Source of the DNA: UBA1715 sp964346725
GTDB taxonomy: Bacteria; Bacteroidota; Bacteroidia; Bacteroidales; UBA1715
NCBI GenBank assembly: GCA_964346725.1
Contig: CAYFVM010000006.1
Span: 1 to 64,000 of the forward strand
Direction: 5' to 3'
Length of the DNA stretch: 64,000 bases
Part shown: positions 1-7,882 of the stretch, piece by piece
How positions within the stretch are numbered: position 1 is the first letter of the stretch
Layout of the letters: the number at the start of each line of letters is the position of its first letter
The notes under the pieces: model-generated
What the model was told of the DNA's origin: nothing
Database searches by the model: none
What the model saw: the letters and a program-made list of their open reading frames with translations, nothing else
Made by a program: the position numbers and the translations under genes

Positions 1-86
1 GGCTATTTGATTAATTGTTTAACTCGTCCCATTTTTAACGGGACACTAATGAATTCTTTTTTTATGTGAGAATGTGGTATTCCTTC

Positions 87-223
87 TTTTTTTAATTCGC
101 CCGTTCTATGCGGAGGATCATTGCAGATATACCAAACAGCGTGTCGTTGTTGGTGGCTGGCGAGAAGTAAAATTTGCTTACGCCTTGTTTCATAGAGTTG
201 CCGTAGAGTATGGTTTGCTCAAA
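87..223. repeat. Left copy of 137-bp direct repeat (duplicated gldH 3' end)
   Basis: These bases match 1380-1516 with a single mismatch (A at 117 against G at 1410). On the minus strand the copy encodes the last 43 codons and stop of gldH (one Thr-to-Ile change) plus the T-run that follows, but has no start or 5' portion, so it is a dead gene fragment. The two copies bracket the rhuM gene exactly, which suggests that rhuM arrived with, or was captured by, a recombination event at the gldH 3' end. Confidence 0.95.
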
Positions 224-239
224 ATTAAATCCTTTCTTA

Positions 240-1256
240 CTATTTCTTTCGATTATTTGATGCTGCTTTTTTTTGTATTTGTTTTAGACTCTCAAGATAA
301 TCTTTTTCAACCGGCGACAGTGTTTTTACCTGATATTTGCGGTATTCCAGCTCTGCCTTTTTTATTGCTTTTTCGTGGCTTATTTTACCGGCATCGGGCA
401 ACGTTCCTTTTCCATACATTGATGTAAATTTATCCAACTCCCTTAGCCAATCGCTCATTTTCATAGGTGTGTGTTCCAACGCTTTTAATTCCGCTAAATC
501 GAAAAATGCTAAAACCATACGATTGAGGCGAGCCAGCTCATCGCTATCTAAATAGTTTTTTGCAATGGCTATGTCTTTTTTTGTTGGCATAGCCCGCTGA
601 AAACTTGTTAAACCCATAAATTCTTTTTCGGCATCGGCTCTCAAATAGATTACTTCGGCTGCTGTAAGTTGATTAACAGCATAATGTAGTTTGTTTTGCA
701 CGATTTTGAAAAACAAAACAGATTCTTCGCTCTTCGGGCTGTAATCAATGCTGGTTGCATACAAATCAAGTACCTGACGATAAATTACTTTTTCACTGCT
801 GCGTATATCACGAATTCTGTCTAAAAGTTCTTTCCAATAGTTGCCGCCGCCGAGTTCTTTTAGCCGCGCATCATCCATAGTAAATCCTTTGATGATGTAT
901 TCTCTCAAACGCTGTGTAGCCCATTGACGAAATTGAGTTCCACGCAATGACTTTACTCTGTATCCAACAGAAATTATTACATCTAAGTTGAAATAATCGA
1001 TTTCGCGAACAACGTCTCTGGCACCTTCCTTACGAACCTGTCGGAATTTCCGACAAGTTCGATTTTGCACTAATTCTCCTTCTTCGTACACATTTCCTAT
1101 ATGTTCCGCTACTGTGCTTCTTCCTTTTTCAAATAGTTGTGCCATTTGCTCCTGCGAAAGCCAGACAGTTTCATTTTCAAATAATACATCTATTCTGATT
1201 TTTCCATCGTCTGTATTGAAAAGTACTATCTCGGTATTTTCTTCGTTTGTAGCCAT
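240..1256 (-). CDS. RhuM family protein (virulence RhuM/DUF-type, possible DNA-binding accessory protein)
   Basis: The 338-aa product has the layout of the RhuM family: an N-terminal half with the conserved 'VWLSQEQMAQLF' helix-turn-helix-like segment (about residues 31-42), then 'YFNLDVIISVGYRVKS' and 'FRQWATQRLREYI', all hallmark blocks of the family first noted in a Salmonella pathogenicity island. The molecular function is not established; members are common in mobile DNA and near restriction or toxin genes. It carries its own putative promoter (minus-strand TACATTTG at 1329-1336) and sits alone between the two copies of a 137-bp repeat, so it looks like a cassette of one gene. Family call is firm; role is unknown. 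Confidence 0.85.
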   Translation of the reverse strand: MATNEENTEIVLFNTDDGKIRIDVLFENETVWLSQEQMAQLFEKGRSTVAEHIGNVYEEGELVQNRTCRKFRQVRKEGARDVVREIDYFNLDVIISVGYRVKSLRGTQFRQWATQRLREYIIKGFTMDDARLKELGGGNYWKELLDRIRDIRSSEKVIYRQVLDLYATSIDYSPKSEESVLFFKIVQNKLHYAVNQLTAAEVIYLRADAEKEFMGLTSFQRAMPTKKDIAIAKNYLDSDELARLNRMVLAFFDLAELKALEHTPMKMSDWLRELDKFTSMYGKGTLPDAGKISHEKAIKKAELEYRKYQVKTLSPVEKDYLESLKQIQKKAASNNRKK

Positions 1257-1328
1257 ACTAATACCTTGTTATGAGGTCAATATCAATTTCCTTTTTGTTT
1301 GCATACTTGCTTAACTATTTCCGAATAT

Positions 1329-1336
1329 CAAATGTA
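1329..1336 (-). promoter_or_regulatory. Putative -7 box for rhuM
   Basis: Read on the minus strand the sequence is TACATTTG, a full match to the Bacteroidota sigma-A -7 consensus TAnnTTTG, 72 bases upstream of the rhuM ATG. No good TTTG -33 element was seen at the usual spacing. The box lies inside the inserted segment, so the insert can express its gene independently. Confidence 0.4.
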
Positions 1337-1379
1337 CGCTATGGAATTTCAAGCGTTACACGATAATTCGTGCGCCTAG

Positions 1380-1516
1380 TTTTTTTAATTCGCCCGTTCT
1401 ATGCGGAGGGTCATTGCAGATATACCAAACAGCGTGTCGTTGTTGGTGGCTGGCGAGAAGTAAAATTTGCTTACGCCTTGTTTCATAGAGTTGCCGTAGA
1501 GTATGGTTTGCTCAAA
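1380..1516. repeat. Right copy of 137-bp direct repeat (3' end of intact gldH)
   Basis: This is the copy that forms the real C-terminus of gldH. It is 136/137 identical to 87-223. The centre-to-centre offset is 1293 bases, with 1156 bases of rhuM-bearing sequence between the copies. Confidence 0.95.
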
Positions 1517-1867
1517 CACCCATGCGCTGTCTATAGCCTCCTTTGAAGGCTGCAAGTTTTCTTTGGTAGCGGGTTCGTAAGGCAAGCTCAGTGCAATAGG
1601 AATACTGGCAGAGTCGCCATTGGGGGCAACGTAGCTAAAGTAGAGCGGCACTTGGCGGTACCATACCGAATCGAAGTTGAGTTTGAGCGAGAGTATCACA
1701 TTGTACAGTTGGAAACTGTCTTTGTTGTTGGTAAAGTCGAACTCTACCGGCTCAGCAAAGAGGTCGTTTTTGAACGTGTGCGTTTGTTCGCTTGCCACAT
1801 TCGACCATTCACACGAAGCGAGCGTAAGTGCGCCGCAGAATATACTAAGTACGAGCAGTTTTTTCAT
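1385..1867 (-). CDS. gldH: Gliding motility lipoprotein GldH
   Basis: The 160-aa protein begins with a lipoprotein signal peptide (lipobox LASC, Cys19) and matches the GldH family in size and in the pattern around 'FDFTNNKDSFQLYNVILSLK', 'PLYFSYVAPNG' and 'ILYGNSMKQGVSKFYFSP'. GldH is needed for gliding in Flavobacterium; in non-gliding Bacteroidales it is kept, with T9SS-related or envelope roles that remain unclear. Its start lies 6 bases after the stop of the upstream gene on the same strand, so the two are probably co-transcribed. The last 43 codons are duplicated on the far side of the neighbouring rhuM gene, but this copy is complete. Confidence 0.8.
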   Translation of the reverse strand: MKKLLVLSIFCGALTLASCEWSNVASEQTHTFKNDLFAEPVEFDFTNNKDSFQLYNVILSLKLNFDSVWYRQVPLYFSYVAPNGDSASIPIALSLPYEPATKENLQPSKEAIDSAWVFEQTILYGNSMKQGVSKFYFSPATNNDTLFGISAMTLRIERAN

Positions 1868-1873
1868 ATCCGA

Positions 1874-2692
1874 TTATATTAGTTTAAAGTTAGTTTTTTG
1901 TGCCTCAGAGTCATAAAACGTAATCAATATCTTGGCGGTATTGGTATCGTGCAAGAAATTCTTTAAAGGGAAATACGGCATGGCTATTTCAAGGAAGCGT
2001 GCGCTATTGAAGAGTGCTATAATTTTCTCGGGCACGGTGGTATAGTCGGTCGAGATGGTATCGGTTTGCAATATTTGTCCGCCCACCATTATGGTAAACA
2101 GGCGGCCTTTGCCCACGGTATCAAAGTGCGCCTTGGTAATATTGGTAATGCCGTTTCCGTAGGAATCGAAGTCCAAGAAGCTTCCCACTATTTGGTTGCC
2201 GCGAATTTCGGGCAGTCCCACTCCTCTTCCTCGCTCGCGCGTGGCAGGTGTGCCTATGGCTTTGAGCGCTTTGCCTTGCGACAATTGCAACACAGTATCG
2301 ATACAGGCATCGGCCTCGGCAAAGCTTTGCACATCGGGGTGCTGCGCGGCTATGGTATATACCTCAAACTCGGCATCACCAAACACCATATCCCACAAGC
2401 CGTTATTTGGGCCTATAAAATAGTGTCCTTCATATTCAAAACAGATATATTCGCGATTTTTTGCCTTGTCGGCCACCGTCATTGAGGCTAGGCTCACTAC
2501 ATGAATAGAACCGGCGGGAAAATGACGATAGGCAGAGCGCAAAGTAAATGCACCTTCGTTAATATTGTACGGAAGTATCTCGTGTGAAATGTCTATAATC
2601 TGCGTACCGGGTAGTTTGTTTACAAGTTTTGCTTTGAACAAGCCTGAATACAGCCCTTTATTTCCCCAATCAGTTGTAAGTGAAACTATCAC
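1874..2692 (-). CDS. SAM hydroxide adenosyltransferase family protein (DUF62)
   Basis: The 272-aa product opens with 'MIVSLTTDWGNKGLYSG', the start typical of the S-adenosyl-L-methionine hydroxide adenosyltransferase family (related to fluorinase and chlorinase), and keeps 'IDISHEILPYNINEGAFTLRSAY' and 'FIGPNNGLWD'. Characterised members hydrolyse SAM to adenosine and methionine with an activated hydroxide; halogenase activity would need other residues and is not suggested. Cytosolic, no signal peptide. It is divergent from phoH with about 80 bases between the starts and is followed at once by gldH. Confidence 0.85.
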   Translation of the reverse strand: MIVSLTTDWGNKGLYSGLFKAKLVNKLPGTQIIDISHEILPYNINEGAFTLRSAYRHFPAGSIHVVSLASMTVADKAKNREYICFEYEGHYFIGPNNGLWDMVFGDAEFEVYTIAAQHPDVQSFAEADACIDTVLQLSQGKALKAIGTPATRERGRGVGLPEIRGNQIVGSFLDFDSYGNGITNITKAHFDTVGKGRLFTIMVGGQILQTDTISTDYTTVPEKIIALFNSARFLEIAMPYFPLKNFLHDTNTAKILITFYDSEAQKTNFKLI

Positions 2693-2734
2693 GATTCTTT
2701 TTGTCTATCAATTTCCTTATAGAAAATAAATTAC

Positions 2735-2742
2735 TACATTTG
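2735..2742 (+). promoter_or_regulatory. Putative -7 box for phoH-purC
   Basis: TACATTTG fits the TAnnTTTG consensus and lies 31 bases before the phoH ATG. It supports the inner start at 2773, because a start at 2680 would lie upstream of the box and inside the divergent gene. Confidence 0.45.
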
Positions 2743-2772
2743 TTCCAAAGATATAAAAAAATCTTGCAAACA

Positions 2773-3738
2773 ATGATGGCAGAGCAAATAATATATTTGG
2801 ACACAGTTGACCCGATTGACATTATAGGTGTTAGGAACGAAAAAATTGATGCCATCAAGAACTATTTCCCGAAACTGAAAATCATAGCTCGTGGCAACGA
2901 GTTGAAGCTGATAGGAAGCAAGAAGGAAACGGAGAATTTTGAACGTCAGTTTTACAAAATACTTACGCACACCGAAACCTGTCATGGCATTTCGTTAGAC
3001 CAGATTCAAGATATATTGTCGAGTTGCGAAACCAACGAATGTCTGCACGGCAACGAGAACCCCAACAATGCGATACTCTTTTACGGCAACGAAGGCAAGC
3101 CCATAAAGGCGCGCACCACCAATCAGAAGAAACTGGTGACCATGAGTGCCGAAAACGATTTGCTGTTTGCCATAGGCCCCGCAGGAACGGGAAAAACCTA
3201 TACGGCTGTTGCCTTGGCGGTAAAAGCGTTGAAAGACAAAAGTGTGCAACGCATTATACTGTGCCGTCCGGCAGTTGAGGCTGAAGAGAAACTGGGATTC
3301 TTGCCCGGTGACCTTCGCGCAAAGCTCAACCCCTACATGCAGCCGCTCTACGATGCCTTGCAAGACATGCTACAACCGAAGAAACTGCAAGAACTGATTG
3401 ATGCCAACGTAATACAGATAGCACCACTCGCCTACATGCGCGGACGCACGCTCAACAATGCGTATGTGATACTCGATGAGGCGCAAAACGCTACGCTCAA
3501 CCAGCTTAAGATGTTCTTGACCAGAATGGGCGAACACGCTAAGTTTATCGTTACCGGCGACCTCACCCAGATAGACCTTCCCGACCGCAGCAAGTCAGGT
3601 TTGGCACATGCTACCGATATGTTGCAAAAAACCAAAGGCATTGGCACCGTCAACTTTAACGAGAAAGACATAGTACGCCACCGATTGGTGCCTTCTATCA
3701 TTTCCGCTTTCGAAAAAAACAATACTAGTAAAAAATAA
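2773..3738 (+). CDS. PhoH family ATPase
   Basis: The 321-aa product is a PhoH-like protein: a short N-terminal segment with a KH-like pattern, then a P-loop ATPase with Walker A GPAGTGKT and Walker B-type VILDEAQN, and the terminal 'GDLTQIDLPDRSKSGL' and 'DIVRHRLV' blocks shared with RecD/SF1-like helicases. PhoH proteins are linked to RNA metabolism and phosphate stress, with no firm substrate. The reading frame stays open back to 2680, but the ATG at 2773 is preferred: it follows a TACATTTG -7 box and gives the usual family length. purC starts 14 bases after its stop, implying an operon. Confidence 0.9.
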   Translation: MMAEQIIYLDTVDPIDIIGVRNEKIDAIKNYFPKLKIIARGNELKLIGSKKETENFERQFYKILTHTETCHGISLDQIQDILSSCETNECLHGNENPNNAILFYGNEGKPIKARTTNQKKLVTMSAENDLLFAIGPAGTGKTYTAVALAVKALKDKSVQRIILCRPAVEAEEKLGFLPGDLRAKLNPYMQPLYDALQDMLQPKKLQELIDANVIQIAPLAYMRGRTLNNAYVILDEAQNATLNQLKMFLTRMGEHAKFIVTGDLTQIDLPDRSKSGLAHATDMLQKTKGIGTVNFNEKDIVRHRLVPSIISAFEKNNTSKK

Positions 3739-3752
3739 TTTACACAATTTAT

Positions 3753-4706
3753 ATGGACGCATTAACAAAAACAGATTTTTACTTTCCGGGACAAACAAAC
3801 GTGTACCACGGGAAAGTACGTGACGTGTACAGTATCAACGACGACATACTCGTAATGGTGGCAACCGACCGCATTTCGGCATTCGACGTAATTCTTCCGA
3901 AAGGAATTCCCTACAAAGGACAAATGCTCAATCAGATAGCTTCAAAGTTCTTGGACGACACCAATGACATTTGCCCAAGCTGGAAACTTGCCAACCCAGA
4001 CCCAATGGTAACGGTAGGTCTTAAATGCAAAAGTTTTCCGATTGAAATGATTGTGAGAGCATATCTTTGCGGAAGTGCTTGGCGCGCATACAAGAGCGGC
4101 GTACGCGAACTTTGCGGCATTATACTTCCTGAAGGAATGAAGGAAAATCAGAAGTTCGAAAAACCAATCATTACCCCTACTACCAAAGCTGAGATAGGCG
4201 AACACGACCAAGATATTTCAAAAGAAGAAATACTTGCACGCGGCCTTGTTTCAAAAGAAGACTATGAGGTATTGGAGAAATACACCATGCAAATATTCAA
4301 CCGTGGTGCTGAAATAGCTGCAAAACGTGGTCTTATCTTGGTTGACACCAAATATGAGTTCGGCAAAAAAGACAACACAATCTACTTGATTGACGAAATT
4401 CACACCCCCGATTCTTCTCGTTATTTCTACGCTGAAGGATACGAAGAACGTTTCAAAAAAGGCGAAGCACAAAAACAACTTTCTAAGGAATTTGTACGCG
4501 AATGGCTTATGGCTAACGGATTCCAAGGCAAAGAAGGAGAACAAGTACCGGAAATGACTCCACAAATTGTTACCTCTATCAGCGACCGCTACATTGAATT
4601 GTTTGAACACATTACCGGCGACAATTTCATAAAGAATCGCGGTACCGACAATGATATTGCAAACAGAATATATAAAAACGTGGTAGATTATTTAAACACG
4701 CTATAA
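3753..4706 (+). CDS. purC: Phosphoribosylaminoimidazole-succinocarboxamide synthase (SAICAR synthetase)
   Basis: This 317-aa enzyme joins CAIR and aspartate with ATP in de novo purine synthesis. Family blocks are clear: 'YHGKVRDVY' near the N-terminus, 'ATDRISAFD', 'EMIVRAYLCGSAWRAY', 'PTTKAEIGEHD', 'LVDTKYEFG' and 'DEIHTPDSSRYF'. Length is that of the long bacterial/yeast-like form. It follows phoH by 14 bases and ends in front of a strong terminator. Confidence 0.97.
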   Translation: MDALTKTDFYFPGQTNVYHGKVRDVYSINDDILVMVATDRISAFDVILPKGIPYKGQMLNQIASKFLDDTNDICPSWKLANPDPMVTVGLKCKSFPIEMIVRAYLCGSAWRAYKSGVRELCGIILPEGMKENQKFEKPIITPTTKAEIGEHDQDISKEEILARGLVSKEDYEVLEKYTMQIFNRGAEIAAKRGLILVDTKYEFGKKDNTIYLIDEIHTPDSSRYFYAEGYEERFKKGEAQKQLSKEFVREWLMANGFQGKEGEQVPEMTPQIVTSISDRYIELFEHITGDNFIKNRGTDNDIANRIYKNVVDYLNTL

Positions 4707-4715
4707 TAACTCATG

Positions 4716-4745
4716 AGAGGTGCCCCAAAAAGCACCTCTTATTTT
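4716..4745 (+). terminator. Rho-independent terminator after purC
   Basis: An 8-bp perfect stem, AGAGGTGC (4716-4723) with GCACCTCT (4732-4739), closes an 8-base loop and is followed by a T-rich stretch. It lies just past the purC stop and separates purC from the cyclo-ligase gene. Confidence 0.85.
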
Positions 4746-4758
4746 AAAATAACGCATT

Positions 4759-5286
4759 ATGAAACTGACCATACGCAAAGCAATGCTTTCGCAAACGCGA
4801 AGCAAATCAGCCGAAGAATTGCAAAACTATTCTACACGGATTTGTAGCATCGTAGAAAAGAACAAACACTTTTTAGAAGCCAACACTGTTCTTTGTTTCT
4901 GGTCACTTCCCGATGAAGTAAACACCCACGACCTTATTGAGAAATGGGCTACAAAGAAAACAATTCTGCTGCCTAAAGTTATCGGCGAAAAGTTAGAATT
5001 ACACTATTTCAAAGACAAGAGCAGTATGACTACGGGCGAGTTTGGCATTAGCGAGCCGATAGGAGACATTTTTACCGACTATAGCGCCATTGATCTCTGC
5101 ATTATTCCTGGACTTGCATTTGACAACGAAGGAAGCAGAATGGGACGCGGTAAAGGCTTTTACGACCGTTTTCTTCCACAAACGCATTGTCATAAAATGG
5201 GCGTTTGTTTTCCATGGCAAATAGTTGCAAAAATTGATTGTGCTCCATGGGACATAAGAATGGATGAAGTAGTAAGTAGTAAGTAG
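4759..5286 (+). CDS. 5-formyltetrahydrofolate cyclo-ligase family protein
   Basis: The 175-aa protein matches the 5-FTHF cyclo-ligase (MTHFS/YgfA) family, which converts 5-formyl-THF to 5,10-methenyl-THF with ATP. Visible marks are the N-terminal basic 'MKLTIRKAMLSQTRSKS', 'LCIIPGLAFDNEGSRMGRGKGFYDRFL' (the nucleotide/folate loop G-G-G-Y-D-R) and 'VCFPWQI'. The extreme C-terminus runs into a repeated GTAAGTAGTA tract at the stop, so the last few residues are low complexity. It has its own terminator and sits near other one-carbon genes (purC, glyA). Confidence 0.92.
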   Translation: MKLTIRKAMLSQTRSKSAEELQNYSTRICSIVEKNKHFLEANTVLCFWSLPDEVNTHDLIEKWATKKTILLPKVIGEKLELHYFKDKSSMTTGEFGISEPIGDIFTDYSAIDLCIIPGLAFDNEGSRMGRGKGFYDRFLPQTHCHKMGVCFPWQIVAKIDCAPWDIRMDEVVSSK

Positions 5287-5310
5287 TAAGTTTTAAGTTA
5301 TAGTTAGAAA

Positions 5311-5340
5311 AAAAGGGACTCGAAAAAGTCCCTTTTTTTT
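5311..5340. terminator. Bidirectional terminator between cyclo-ligase and arginine decarboxylase genes
   Basis: The stem AGGGACT (5314-5320) pairs with AGTCCCT (5327-5333) and is flanked by A-run and T-run on opposite sides, so it can act in both directions. The converging genes end at 5286 and 5342. Confidence 0.85.
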
Positions 5341-5341
5341 A

Positions 5342-6757
5342 TTATTTCTTATCAGCTTCGTTGTAGCCAAGTATATTAAACATATCCTCGGCACTCTGCT
5401 CTTCTCGATACACGTAATCAACAAAGTTGCCTGTCTCGTCTCTGTCTATTACAATATAGCGAGGAGAAGGTATCAAACAATGCTTTATGCCGCCATATCC
5501 ACTAATGGAATCTTGGTATGCACCTGTATGGAAGAAGCCTAGGTACAAGGGGTCTTTTTCTTTCTCTGAATACGCTGGCAACATTACTTCCTGGTTTAAA
5601 TCCTCTGAGTTGTAATAGTCAGAGTGGTCGCAACTGATACCGCCTATATTCACACGCTTGTATTCGTTTTGCCACTTATTGATAGGCAACAAAATGAACT
5701 TCTCGTGAATGCCCCACGCATCGGGAATGGTATTCATTAAACTATTGTTTATAATGTACCAGCACTCGGTATCGTTTTGCTGTTTTTGTTCCAACACTTG
5801 GAAGATAATAGCACCACTTTCACCTACGGTATATTTACCAAATTCGGTGTAAATATTCGGGTCATCTATCTTTTCCTTTGCACACGATTCTTTAATATTT
5901 TTGATAATTTCACCAATTATGTAATCGTAATCGTACTCAAAGCCGAGATGGTTTCGGATAGGTAGCCCACCACCTAAATTAAGTGAGTCAAGGGTTTCGC
6001 ATTGTTTTTTCAACTCTACATACACCTTGAGTGCTTTTTGGAACTCACCCCAGTAGTACAAACTATCTTTTATGCCTGAATCAACAAAGAAATGAAGCAT
6101 TTTCAATTCAAGGTTCTTCTTCGTCTTAAGACGTTTGTAGAAGTGTGCTATCTCGTTTGGACGTATGCCCAGACGTGAGGTATAATATGCCGACTGCGAC
6201 TCCTCATTGATTGCCATGCGAATTCCCACTTTCAACTTCTTGCGTCCCATGAATTTCTCCAAACGGTTGAATTCTTCGGTACTATCAAGAATGGTAATAG
6301 TATTGTGAAAACCAAGGTCGCGCAAGAGTACAATTTTGCGAAGATAATCATCGGTTTTGTACCCGTTATGAATCACGGTAAGTTCTTTGGTAACCTTCTT
6401 TGCTTGATATAATTTTATAATTAAATCAATATCAAACGATGACGATGTCTCGAGATTGACATTGTGCTTAAGAGCCTCATTTATGACGTGATAGAAGTGA
6501 TTACATTTGGTACAATAGCAATATCCATACGCACCTTTGTAATTGTAGTATTTGATTGCCTTATTAAAAAGATTTCGAGCTTTACGAATCTGTTCACCAA
6601 TTTTTGGGAGATATATAAATCGAAACGGCGTACCGTATTTATCGATTAAATATTTGAGAGAAATTCCTTGAAAAGTAAGGAAACCATCGCGTAGGTCAAA
6701 ACCCTCTTGCGGGAAGTAGAAACTTTGTTCTATCAAATCAAAATAGGTATTCTTCAT
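5342..6757 (-). CDS. Arginine decarboxylase (short, fold-type III PLP enzyme)
   Basis: The 471-aa protein belongs to the fold-type III PLP decarboxylases. 'GYCYCTKCNH' (Lys84 as the likely Schiff-base lysine) lines up with the Y-P-I-K-V-N motif of biosynthetic arginine decarboxylase; 'LNLGGGLPI' is the glycine loop that holds PLP phosphate, and 'GFFHTGAYQDSISGYGG' is the C-terminal active-site segment. It is about 160 residues shorter than E. coli SpeA; the short form is usual in Bacteroidota. Its product, agmatine, feeds spermidine synthesis. No other polyamine gene lies beside it. The substrate is inferred from family. Confidence 0.85.
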   Translation of the reverse strand: MKNTYFDLIEQSFYFPQEGFDLRDGFLTFQGISLKYLIDKYGTPFRFIYLPKIGEQIRKARNLFNKAIKYYNYKGAYGYCYCTKCNHFYHVINEALKHNVNLETSSSFDIDLIIKLYQAKKVTKELTVIHNGYKTDDYLRKIVLLRDLGFHNTITILDSTEEFNRLEKFMGRKKLKVGIRMAINEESQSAYYTSRLGIRPNEIAHFYKRLKTKKNLELKMLHFFVDSGIKDSLYYWGEFQKALKVYVELKKQCETLDSLNLGGGLPIRNHLGFEYDYDYIIGEIIKNIKESCAKEKIDDPNIYTEFGKYTVGESGAIIFQVLEQKQQNDTECWYIINNSLMNTIPDAWGIHEKFILLPINKWQNEYKRVNIGGISCDHSDYYNSEDLNQEVMLPAYSEKEKDPLYLGFFHTGAYQDSISGYGGIKHCLIPSPRYIVIDRDETGNFVDYVYREEQSAEDMFNILGYNEADKK

Positions 6758-6881
6758 CGTTTTCTTTCAAGCATAAAATATGTTTCTAATAAGTTTCGCA
6801 AATAAAAGAAAAAAAACAAAACAAGAGACCAAATATGTATTTTTTACACGGATGTTTTACATAAATATTTCTCTCGTTTTT

Positions 6882-7745
6882 TTACACTGAAATTTGATGC
6901 CGTTCAAACCACGCCTGCAGGGCTTGATAGTCATTTTCTATTTCATTGTACGATGCAGTATAAACCGCCGAAAGCAGTTCAGGCTTGTTTTCTATTCTGC
7001 CAATTGGCACTTTCTTCTTTGGTCGAATGACGTATATCTGCCCTTGGCGTTCGAGCAATTCTATGCGTGCCAAGGTGTTGTTGTACATGCTGTGTCTGTT
7101 CAAAATGGCCTGCGCCAATTCGGGATATTTACGATACTTTCGGGAAATGAGCCAACCGGGCTTTACGGGGCCTTTCACATACCCTAAGGGTTGCGTGAGT
7201 ATCACAATTGCGGGTTTGTCGCCTATTCTATCTATAGGGATTGAGTTGCTAATGCCTCCATCTAAATAAGGCGTGCCGTCAATCTCTATGGGATTTGAAA
7301 GGAATGGCAATGCCGATGTGGCTGCGAGTTTTCGGCCTAGTTCATCGGGATTGGATGTAACCATTGACAAAAAATCAGCACCGCCGGTATTGCAATTGGT
7401 TGCGCAGACTTCAAACGTCCCCTGATATTCGGCTATTTTCGAATAGTCAAGCGGCAACAGTTCGGTGGGAATGGTTTTGTACACAAATCTCCAATTGAAG
7501 TAATTACCATCACGCAAAAAGAACCTCATGGCACAATAGTTGGGATGATTAATGAACTGTATGGTGTTTTGATTTCGATTGGCTTGCTGCGTCAACATTG
7601 AAAGGCTGTATGCTGCTCCTGCCGAAACGCTCACAATGTGATTGGGAAGAATGTGATGATTGGTTAAAACATCTATCGCTGCTGCGGCAAAGATAGCTCG
7701 AAAACCGCCGCCCTCTACTACCAGCGATACATTTGTATTATTCAT
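6882..7745 (-). CDS. Patatin-like phospholipase family protein
   Basis: The 287-aa protein has the patatin fold markers: oxyanion-hole glycine run EGGGFR (residues 11-16), nucleophile elbow VSVSAGA with Ser41, and the catalytic Asp162 in 'YLDGGIS'. The elbow has Val in place of the first Gly of G-x-S-x-G, as in the YjjU/RssA-like subgroup. No signal peptide is seen, so it is probably a cytosolic lipid hydrolase. Substrate unknown. It lies between the arginine decarboxylase gene and the glyA terminator. Confidence 0.88.
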   Translation of the reverse strand: MNNTNVSLVVEGGGFRAIFAAAAIDVLTNHHILPNHIVSVSAGAAYSLSMLTQQANRNQNTIQFINHPNYCAMRFFLRDGNYFNWRFVYKTIPTELLPLDYSKIAEYQGTFEVCATNCNTGGADFLSMVTSNPDELGRKLAATSALPFLSNPIEIDGTPYLDGGISNSIPIDRIGDKPAIVILTQPLGYVKGPVKPGWLISRKYRKYPELAQAILNRHSMYNNTLARIELLERQGQIYVIRPKKKVPIGRIENKPELLSAVYTASYNEIENDYQALQAWFERHQISV

Positions 7746-7794
7746 GATGATTCGTTTGTTTTATGCAAAATTACGAAATTCTGCTCATTTTGTA

Positions 7795-7826
7795 TAAAAA
7801 AATCCGATAGCGTGTACTATCGGATT
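7795..7826 (-). terminator. Rho-independent terminator downstream of glyA
   Basis: A perfect 10-bp stem, AATCCGATAG (7801-7810) with CTATCGGATT (7817-7826) and a 6-base loop, is followed on the minus strand by seven T residues. It lies 57 bases past the glyA stop. A second smaller hairpin, GGTTAC/GTAACC at 7850-7869, sits closer to the stop between two GAATTC sites. Confidence 0.85.
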
Positions 7827-7882
7827 TCTCTGTATTGAGTATGAATTCCGGTTACGATGAACGGTAACCTTTTCGAATTCAA

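Noticed and set aside
26..44. Hairpin GTCCC/GGGAC with A/T loop at the left edge, possible insertion-sequence end
   Set aside because: The stem is only 5 bp and the sequence to its left is outside the window, so neither a terminator nor an IS end can be supported.
74..427. Open frame on the plus strand (117 codons)
   Set aside because: It runs antisense across the duplicated gldH tail and the rhuM 3' end; no family resemblance or translation signals.
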